Positions 55,509-64,000 of a stretch of DNA of 64,000 bases are shown piece by piece. The DNA is taken from assembly GCA_022225965.2 (NCBI GenBank), contig JAKJXP020000009.1, positions 656,419 to 720,418 on the forward strand, given 5' to 3'. Origin of the DNA: Diatrype stigma (lineage: Eukaryota; Ascomycota; Sordariomycetes; Xylariales; Diatrypaceae). A model generated the notes under the pieces. That model was not told the origin of the DNA, did not search any database, and saw nothing but the letters and a program-made list of their open reading frames with translations. The position numbers were made by a program, and so were the translations under genes. Each line of letters starts with the position of its first letter. Positions within the stretch are counted from its first letter, which is position 1.

Positions 55509-57546
55509 TCTATAGGCAAAGATCTACCAGATACCCGTCAGTGTTTGACATTCTACAGCGGGTGAGTTGCCTATCCCGAGTCATCCTCCTGTGTCGAGGC
55601 GCAATGAGTTTCCCAGGTCCCGGAAATCTGATCTCACTGGAGAGTTGCAGAGGACCCCTTTTCACGGGGAGGCAGGAATATGAGAAGGGTAAAGGTAATA
55701 CGTTTCAGGATACTCGTTCACGTCGAAAAGGGGAGGCCTCGTGACAAGGTATATGAAAAGCAGAAGGCGAGGCTTCACTTGCTTACCTACGACAGAGGAA
55801 AACGATAAGTGGAGAGACGGCCAGCATCTCATCTCATCCTCGGACCGGTCATCCAGCACAGCCGACGAAAGAAAAAGCTAATAATGTAGTAATACAGCAA
55901 AGCTATGCAGAGCGGGAACGGGAACGGTAGCAGCCGCACAAAGGAAGGGTCATGAACCGGAAGGCGAGGTCAGGTCTGTTGCAGAAAGGGCAGTAAAGGT
56001 CGATGTAGAAACAGAAGCAACATCGAGGAGGCGCAGACGGCCCAAAAATGAAGCCAGACATTGGGGGCTAACAGGGCTGGCCCGACGTCACCTTGTCTTC
56101 TCTACCATGAAGAGATCCCTGGGTGTATAGCCGCCTCGACAGGACGGCACTGGACACAACCGGCTTAGATGCCATGTTCCTGGGCTGGCGGGCATCTGCA
56201 ATGACATACTCTCTCTCCATGGCATGCAATGGTGCGGCGCTTCTGCTGAAGACGGCGGGCGGTTCGGATCACCGTCCGAGGGTTAACTACCTATGCAGAA
56301 CCTATGCAGAACCTATGCAGACATGAAGGCGATGCAAGTGGAACATGCACATACACGCGCATGCGAGCCATCTCGACCAGTTCACTTTAGGTGGTATCGT
56401 GGCTGTATAGGCATCCCCATTGGGCGATCAACCTTGGAAGTTATTTTAGGCCAGCTTTGATCAGATTCCCGGATTCCGGATCGTCTGATTGGATCAGGGT
56501 CGCCGATTAGGCCAGGACAGCTACCACAAGCAGGAAGACTGGCCGCCGACTGGCTGACTGAACCACATCACACCACACCACTGGGCGAGAATAGACACAG
56601 CGTGTATGGCTGACAAGTCAGATTGGCACGTTGGGTAGGGCTGTGTTACTTACTGCAGAGTGCAGAATGCAGGAGGGTTGCAGACGGCGTGGTGTGTGGC
56701 CAGTGATGGAGTAGCAGAAGTAATAGGTACCTGGGTCCAGTACCTGCTTAACAGCCAGTAATAATGCGTTTGCGCGCGCTTAGAAGGATCCATGGATTCC
56801 CCCTGGGGCGCCACATAAAGGCACAGGCAGGCCGCAGAACAAGGTCGGCGGCGCTTACACTTCGGCGTCCTGGGCTCCTAAAGTCGGCTCCTGAACTCCT
56901 GTAACTACCAGGTAAGCTGTTCTATTAGAGCTGTTCTATTACTCGCATCAGCCAATGGTGGCGGCTGTGCTGTACTGTCGTGCTACCACCTGCACGCACA
57001 TCGACGATGTAACCAAGAAGGCTCAATATATCCGACTTGTTCTGTTTCGTCTTTTGGCACGGCAAAAGGCAGCGAATGTGACTCGAACCAGTCTGCAGGA
57101 AATGAGTATTCGGTTGGTCATCATATATCCGGGGGAAGGGGGTAAAAGGAAAAGCAAATATTTGAAAGAAAGAGGAAGGCAATGCAAATGCAATAAGATC
57201 AAGCCTGCAGCATAAGAACTGAGTGGGAAGATGTTCGCGCATCATTTGGTATCTAGTCTCGTCTCTCATTACCTACTGGTTCCTTCGTCGTTTTTTTCTT
57301 TCTCGTGAGCACATCCTTAAAACACCCCCTTTGCATCAATTGCCGACATGTGTGTAGCTCTAACCCGACATCGGCGACACGTTGGCGCCCGAAAGCCAAA
57401 TCTCAAACATCCATCATGCCGGCATATGTGCTTAGCTCCAAGCTCATACATTTAGTTCAGATCGTGAAGCTCCTAGAATCGACGGTCATTCGCATTGCAA
57501 ACCGCTAATGCATACTGTCTGCCAACAGGCCACCGCCGTTTCCTTA
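55509..57546. other. Intergenic region with an 11-base tandem repeat
   Basis: About 2.0 kb between the CFEM gene start and the DBP5 3' end. Contains the repeat at 56291-56322 and short frames that are not called. Confidence 0.5.
56291..56322. repeat. 11-base tandem repeat, about 2.9 units
   Basis: Two identical units of ctatgcagaac and a partial third, in non-coding sequence. Confidence 0.85.
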
Positions 57547-59117
57547 CTAAGCTGTTGCGGTTGGAACGAAGTTAGACTGAGCCCGGCTTGACTTGATGAC
57601 CCGGTGAACCTGTCTCTCCGTCTCATCCCAGTTGCTCGGGAGAAGTTGCACCAGCTCGATTTCAAGGTCCTTAGCGATGTTGCTCAGAGCCATGAAGCCC
57701 TTCTTGTCGGCTACGAATGTAATGCTCACTCCAACTCGGCCAAACCGGCCCGTTCGTCCGATTCTGTGCAAGTACGTCTCGGTATCGTGCGTTTGCTCGC
57801 CCGGCCCCTTCATCGGGATATCGTAGTTGATCACCATAGACACCGTCGACACGTCGATTCCACGTGCAAGAACGTTGGTGGTGATAAGGACTTTGGATCT
57901 GCCCGTTCGGAAATCGTCCAGCAGTCTGTCTCGCTCCTTGGGATCGTAGGCTCCGTGGAGCACCGCGACCCTGTGGCCGTCCTGAGCCATACGCTCCTGG
58001 ATCTTGTCGGCACTTTCACGGGTCTAACAGACTTGTCAGCTTTCCAGGTTCGGGATGGTCAACACACGATTTGTAATTACCCTGACGAAGATGATGGAAG
58101 AGCCGACCGTCAATAGACCATAGAGCTGGCAAAGAATGTCGTATTTGTCTGCTTCGGACGGGCAATCCATGTACATCTGGGAGATGCCTTTGACGGTGAG
58201 TTCCTGCCTCTTCAGTTTGATTTGATTGGCGTCCGGCGCAAAGTTCTGCGCATACTTCATGACTTTGTCGGGGAACGTGGCCGAGAAGAGGAGGATCTGT
58301 GTGTCCTTGGGCAATAGGCTGCGGAGGGGTTAGTATCTGCGTGGCTTCAAGGAGACCAAGAGGAGCAGCTTACCGCTTAACCTTGATGCATTGGTCGCCC
58401 AATCCTTGAAGATCCAACATGTTATCGGCCTCGTCAATAACGAGAACCTTAAGCTTTGAAGTATCTAGCTGTCTGAATCGGATGAGGTCGCACACGGTGC
58501 CAGGGGTTCCAACAACAACAGCAGCTTTGACTTGCTCATTTCGAGGAATGGCGCCCTTGATGGCAGCGGCAGTTCTCAGGTCAGTGCAAAGTCTACCGAT
58601 ATTCTGTACAACTTCCTGAATCTGTCGGGCCAGTTCTCGACTAGGGGCAAGCAGAAGAGCTTGGGGTTGCTCGGGCTGGTTGAAATCGACACGCGAAAGG
58701 ACGGTAGTAACGAAGGCCGCAGTCTTGCCGGTTCCAGATTGGGATTGTGCGATCATGTGCCGGGGTGGGTTCGACAGCATTAGGGGGAGAGCCTTCTCCT
58801 GCACTTTAGACGGTTTCTGGAAACCCAGACTCGATAGGCCTCGGAGGACCTCATCTGGCCTGGAAAGGGAAGGCAGGTCAGTTGGTTATCATGCTTAGGA
58901 AGCTTATCGCAGGAAGGGGGTGTACATACAAACCGAGCTGGTCAAAGGTGGTAGCTGAGCCCAAAGGATGCTCCGTGTCCTTCTGCAGTTCACTGAGCTC
59001 GACTTGGACATCATACTCAGGCTCTTGCAGCATGGAGATAGGCTGAGCCTCGTCTACTTGGGCAGCCTCGGCGCCAGGACTTGCGGGTGTGGCATCTGTC
59101 GCTTGCGGGTCGGCCAT
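57547..59117 (-). CDS. DBP5: DEAD-box ATP-dependent RNA helicase Dbp5
   Basis: Exons 59117-58930, 58859-58374, 58318-58081 and 58023-57547 give 462 residues, the expected length. Junctions restore FDQLGLPDEVLRG, KVKRLLPKDTQ and [13 protein letters not shown]. The Q-motif has Q83 in [16 protein letters not shown], Walker A SGTGKT is at 104-109, DEAD at 205-208, then SAT ([11 protein letters not shown]), [14 protein letters not shown] and [11 protein letters not shown]. The [19 protein letters not shown] spacing and the N-terminal extension distinguish Dbp5/DDX19 from eIF4A. The enzyme works at the cytoplasmic face of the nuclear pore, removing export factors from mRNPs with Gle1 and inositol hexakisphosphate, and also in termination. 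It diverges from BZZ1. Confidence 0.95.
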
Positions 59118-60460
59118 ATTGGGTAACGGCTCGCTTGGTATGGAAGTGAGAAGTGGTGGAGTAGTTGGAGGAAGGGTTTGAGTGTTCAGAACACTCCTCG
59201 ACGCTCCTCGACGTTGGACCAATACAACTGTTGATAAACTTCGTGTTGCGCTTTGCTTTAAAAGACAAAGTAGGACGGAGAGGTTGATGTAGTAAGTTGT
59301 AAGGGTGTGACGCCTAGGTACAGGGAAGAATGGTTAGTGGAGAGCGCATAAACAGGTAGATAGGGCCGGGGAAAATAGAAAACAAGATGCGAGGCCAGAA
59401 GCGTGAAGACAACCAAAAATAAAAATGTATGTCATGGATATGTCATTGCATAAGGGCGATGGAGCTTGCGCTTACCGGATATCAACAGTTCGTGCGACGA
59501 AGTGAACGAGTGTTTTACCCGAATCTTCCTCAGACCTTAGAAATTGGAAAGCCGAAGAGTAAACACTTGGTGATGGTTGTCTGTTGGTCTGTTGTCCAGG
59601 TTCGGAAAATCCAAGCTAGAGCTGGGCTGGCTGGGATCAACAATCTGAAATACGTGACGGTTGAACCGACGCTATCGAGGGAGATGAATTGATTGTTGTT
59701 TGGCGGGGTAATTTTTCGACCAGTCAACAACAGGTCAACTGGTAACATTGAATTCTGCATGTTTGGTATGTACCGGATACCTGCCTACGTAGCCAGTCGA
59801 GCGACTGCTAAGGAGTATCTACTACCTGTAGCTAACTAGACGCGGGGCAGTTAGTTACATACGTGTATATTCGTATATCGCAGGTAATAAGCGCGAAGTC
59901 AATGTTCGATTGATCTATCCTACCCAGGTAATAAGCTTGGTTAGTACCTATTATTGCCTACATAACACCTACCTACCGAACTGCCTTCATTAACAAGTTA
60001 CATAACTGTCACCTACACGGCAGCTGGCCCAGTGCCCAGGATGCGCCGGGCGGAACGCTGATCGGTACGCCATCAGGCCGCTAGCTTAGCAGTCCAGGGA
60101 GCCTGGGAGCCTGGCAGTCAGCAGCGCAGGCGCATGGAAGTGGGCTGTGCTGCGAATGAATGCCAATGCCAATGCCAATGAAGCCCCGGTGCGTCTGCAG
60201 TTCCAACTTCTGGTTTCTAAGGCATGACGACGCCCAAGCTACCGGTTACAACTTACCACCTGTTGTTAGCCAACCTCTATACCGATGGCTTTGTTGCATA
60301 GGAATTTTGTATTTCATGTTCCAGCTTATTTTCGAGATAGTCAAGCCCTCATAGACCCATAGACTGCCACCTCCTTCATACATAAGTACACACGTGTATT
60401 GCACTACCTACCTACCCAAGCCGCAGACGAGCGTGAGAGCGCGAGAGTGAGCGGTTTGAT
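59118..60460. promoter_or_regulatory. Divergent spacer between DBP5 and BZZ1
   Basis: About 1.34 kb upstream of two divergent genes. It holds the direct repeat caggtaataagc at 59881 and 59926, an accttcc/taggta-type motif cluster near 59820-59990 and a tgccaa triplicate at 60157-60180. No gene supported. Confidence 0.45.
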
Positions 60461-62865
60461 ATGGCCGAGGTTGATGTTGCGCCGACTTTCGGCGCCGAAT
60501 TAAAGGTAAAGACACCCGCCATTCCCCCCATCGCCCCCTTTCGTCCTGTATAGTGTAGTGTATTGCTTTGCTGAACCTAGTGCTTTTATCATGACAGGAT
60601 GGCTTCAAGCCTGCCAGTGCGTGGGTTGCCAATGGGATCGCGTGGCTCGACGACATACAGGGCTTTTACCGGGAGCGCAGTGCAATCGAGAAAGAATACA
60701 GCGCAAAACTCAATGCCTTAGCCAAGAGGTATTTCGAGAAGAAGAATAAGAAGTCGACCAGTCTGAGTGTCGGTGACACTCCTGCTATGACCCCCGGATC
60801 CCTCGAGAACGCCTCTCTGACCATCTGGACCACCCACCTCACCACCCTCGAGTCGCGAGCCGCCGAACACGAGAACTATGGAAATGAGCTGGTTTCCAAG
60901 GTCGCCGACCCCTTGAAATACTATGCCGCCAAATTTGAAGAGTTGCGCAAGCGCCATACAGAATACGCTGCGAAGTTGGAGGCTGAGAGAGACTCCTCCT
61001 ATGCGGACCTGCGCAAGGTCAAAGGCAAATACGATGCCGCCTGTCAGGAGGTAGAGAGCAGGCGGAAGAAGACCGAGTCCGCTTTCGACAAGGCAAAGGC
61101 GCAGAGCCACTACCAGCAGCAGCTCCAAGACATGAATAATGTGAAGAACACCTACTTGATAGCCATCAACGTTACAAACAAGCTGAAAGAACGCTACTAC
61201 CACGAATACGTGCCCGAGTTATTAGATAGCCTTCAGGACCTCTCCGAATTTCGTACCCTCCGACTGAACGCTTTATGGACAACAGCCGCAGGCCTCGAGA
61301 CGACCATGTTGAAGAATAGCCAGGGGCTCGTTGAGCATTTATCACAGGAGATTACCAGAAACCTGCCTCACCTAGACTCTATGATGTATATACGGCATAA
61401 CCTAGGGTCATGGCAGGAGCCTCCCGACAAACCCTTTGAGCCTAGTCCCGTGTGGCATGATGACGAGCTCATGGTCACCGACGAGACCGCCAAGATTTTC
61501 CTACGGAATGTCTTGAATAAGTCCAAGGGTCAACTGGGCGATCTGCGCCGCGAGGTAGACAAGAAGAAAAGAGAGGTAGAAGGTATCAAACGCATAAAAA
61601 CCGCCATTCGGGAAGGGAGAGAAAACAAAGACGAGGTACAGGTCGTCTCCCAGATGTTCGATCTGCAGGGCGACCTTCATCAGACGGACCGGAAACGCCT
61701 GACTGCCGAGGTGGAAACATCAACCATCACATCTGTGATAGGAGACGTCACGCTAGGGGCTAGGAACCATAACTTCAAATCACAGACATTCAAAATCCCT
61801 ACAAATTGCGATCTATGTGGCGAGAGGATATGGGGTCTATCGGCCAAGGGCTTCGACTGCAGAGATTGTGGCTACACCTGCCACAACAAATGCCAAATGA
61901 AGGTCCCCGCCGAATGTCCGGGCGAGCTGTCCAAGGAAGACCGCAAGAAGTACAAGGCGGAGAGGCAGGCCGCTGCAGGGTCGTTATTGAAACCCGCTGG
62001 GCCGCCGGACCATGTTGCCGAATTGCCAGATTTAACTCGATCTAACACCACGAACACCATGAACTCACTCAGTTCGGGATACGCAGCGAGCGCGCATCGG
62101 TCCCTCAGCGGCCCTGTAGCGACGCCGCATTCACCAGCTCCTGATGAGACGCCCCCAGAACCGGGGCCCCGGCCGCCAGCGCCAGCATCCACAGCGCCTA
62201 AGAAGCCTCGGATCATGGCACCGCCGCCTACTAATTACATTAGCGAGTTACCTGGTGATTCCATCAACGGCCCGGGCTCGGCCCATGCATCGGAGCAGAA
62301 GGGCAGAGTGCTGTACTCCTTCGAGGCAAATGGTGCTGGCGAGCTTTCCGTCCCTGAAGGCCGGGAAGTGATAGTCCTTGAGCCTGATGGTAAGTTGCCT
62401 GCCTGAAACAGCATTTCGATAGAGTAAGAAGATTGCTCACTATTTGCACTAGATGGTACGGGTTGGGTCAAGGTCCGGCTTGGATACAAGGAAGGGTTGG
62501 TCCCGGCCACGTACCTCGAGGTCTTCGCCGCGCCCATTGCCCCTCAGCGCACGGGATCGTCGATCAACAACCGGCCCGGCTCCACGTACTCCAACTCCGG
62601 CTCCTCGATCGGCACCGCCGGCGCGGCGGCCGCGGCGGCCAAGAAAAAAGGGCCGGCTGTCGCGCCCCGGCGCGGCGCCAAGAAGCTGAAGTACGTGGTC
62701 GCGCTGTACGAGTACGCCGCCCAGAGCGAGGCGGAGCACAGCATGGTGGAGGGCGAGCGGTTCGTGCTCATCAAGGACGATCCTGGCGACGGATGGGTCG
62801 AGGTCGAGAAGGGCGGGGCCATCAAGAGTGTGCCGGCAAGTTATGTGCAGGCAGCCACGAATTGA
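60461..62865 (+). CDS. BZZ1: Bzz1-type F-BAR, C1 and double SH3 actin-assembly protein
   Basis: Exons 60461-60505, 60598-62389 and 62453-62865 give 749 residues. The first exon encodes only 15 residues (MAEVDVAPTFGAELK), joined to DGFKPASAWVANG. Residues 1-270 are an F-BAR domain with coiled-coil character. A C1 zinc domain occupies about 406-455 (HNFKSQTFKIPTNCDLC, then FDCRDCGYTCHNKC and ECPGE). Two SH3 domains follow near 580-635 (RVLYSFEANGAGELSV, GWVKVR, GLVPATYLEV) and 690-747 (YVVALYEYAAQ, GWVEVE, VPASYV), the second at the very C-terminus. Between them lies a Pro-rich and Ala-rich linker. Bzz1 works at endocytic sites with Las17/WASP to stimulate Arp2/3 actin assembly on curved plasma membrane. 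The architecture F-BAR, C1, SH3, SH3 fits fungal Bzz1 in order. Confidence 0.94.
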
Positions 62866-63940
62866 TCAAAGTCAAGTCGAGCTACGTACGTACGTACGCA
62901 GTTCGGGTCCCCCCTTTAAATAGGTACATGTAGAAAGAAGCCAGAGAGCCGTTGCGAAGGAGTGCGGAGTCGTCAGTGGGCTCAAGTCGACTGCAAGTCG
63001 CGTGGCTTGGGGGCAAAGCAGACACCGCTATGGAGAGAGAGGCCGTGTTGATGTTGGTGTTGTGTGTACATTGTGAGGCTGAATTGGTCTACTGGAACGA
63101 CATGCGTGCGTGGACTCAGCAGCCCTCGAGGGAGATCGAGAAGTGTAAAAACTTGTTAACTACTTATATAATAAGTCCAGACCGATGTTGCTGATTCTTG
63201 CTCTTCTTCCAATGAGAATACCAATCATACCTCATCCATGAGCCATATTGTCGATTTTATATATCCCTTAGACCAACCAAAAGCATTGCATTGATAATCC
63301 TGATTTTCCGTCCTGATATACCATTCCCCCGTCCCTGCCTATGGTCTCTTGCCTTGTCCAACCATCAATCCATCTACTATCTACCATCTACCCATAAACC
63401 AAGACCACGATAACAGCCGCCGCCACCGTTCCCTACTTCTACAACCGGCCTCGACCTCGACCTAGCTGCCATAGCCGACTTTCCACACGGCCCTGCTTAG
63501 CTTAGCTTAGCGCGGCGCGGCACCGGCGATCCCGGCGTACCGTACCGCAGTAGCCGCACGGGCGCGGGCGGCGGGCGGCCCGCGTCACCCGTCGTTCAAC
63601 CACGGAACCCCGGGGATGCAAAGAAGGGCCTGAGCGCATGAAAAGGGGCTGGCTGCTCGCTTGTCGGCGGCGCGGCTGAAGGTGGCTTCCCGCGTCCTGC
63701 TGGAGCTGGTTATTGGGACTTGGGCCGGATAATTAGTGGTAGGGTTGTCTGATGTGTAGGGAGGTGCCTAGTAGTTATGACGCGGGATGCGGCTTTCTAA
63801 GGGGCCATCAATTGAGACTTTGAATCTACATTGTATTGACACATGACCCGTAAAGGCCAAGGCCTGGTCTATAAGGATGATAACAGATCTGCAGTTTTCC
63901 GGTGATAAAGGGGCTGGCTGGGCGTTTCTTGACGCGATCT

Positions 63941-63941
<1 letters not shown>
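62866..63941. other. Intergenic region, GC-rich near the end
   Basis: About 1.08 kb downstream of BZZ1. A tandem cgtacgtacgtacg lies at 62886-62899. The part around 63490-63600 is GC-rich with gcggcgcggcaccgg-type sequence, possibly the edge of another gene's upstream region. No gene supported. Confidence 0.5.

Positions 63942-64000
<59 letters not shown>
63942..64000. repeat. Uninterrupted poly-G run at the window end
   Basis: At least 59 consecutive G, running off the end. A genuine run of this length would be unusual; a read or assembly artefact at a contig end is the simplest explanation. Confidence 0.95.

Overview
The window reads as a gene-dense stretch of nuclear chromosome from a filamentous ascomycete, most likely a Sordariomycete. 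The evidence is short GT-AG introns (about 50-180 bases), long G/C-ending open frames with many antisense shadow frames, and fungus-specific families: CFEM, GH72 Gel/Gas glucanosyltransferase, But2-type secreted protein, LaeA-like methyltransferase, CAP10-type GT90, Bzz1 and a Mug65-type dysferlin-domain protein. Twenty protein genes and one decayed gene were modelled by hand. In most multi-exon models the splice junctions restore a recognisable family motif and the exon lengths sum to a multiple of three.

Layout. 0-7.8 kb: PRP6 (-) and DIM1 (+) diverge from a 580-base spacer, followed by a small charged orphan (+) and a calcofluor-hypersensitivity-type small protein (-). 9.3-21.7 kb, all (+): a dysferlin-domain protein, the Dug1-type metallodipeptidase, an ERCC6L2-like SNF2 ATPase and a secreted But2-domain protein. 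The spacer before the last gene carries a 281-base element with 25-base terminal inverted repeats flanked by TA, which looks like a Tc1/mariner-type MITE. 23.8-32.3 kb, all (-): a GPI-anchored GH72 enzyme, a frameshifted and stop-ridden flavin monooxygenase pseudogene, an RNase H-fold protein and an unidentified conserved-looking protein. 33.3-42.3 kb: GT90 (+), an ArfGAP-UBA protein with a 17-base microexon (-) and a seven-exon LaeA-like methyltransferase (-). A 5.2 kb gene-poor gap follows. 47.5-62.9 kb: a PLP-dependent group II decarboxylase (+), a UPF0390 protein (-), a CFEM single-pass membrane protein with a Q-rich tail (-), then DBP5 (-) and BZZ1 (+) diverging from a 1.3 kb spacer. The window ends in an uninterrupted run of at least 59 G.

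The genes are not an operon or an obvious biosynthetic cluster. They are mostly housekeeping functions (splicing, rRNA dimethylation, mRNA export, glutathione turnover, endocytic actin assembly, Arf regulation) mixed with cell-surface genes (GH72, GT90, CFEM, But2) and two genes of possible metabolic or regulatory interest (LaeA-like methyltransferase, group II decarboxylase). No tRNA, rRNA, CRISPR or prophage-like feature was found. The strongest candidates for a second look are the MITE-like element, the SUMO-motif-rich tail of the ERCC6L2-like protein, the acid-free in-frame leader of the dipeptidase and the two microexons.
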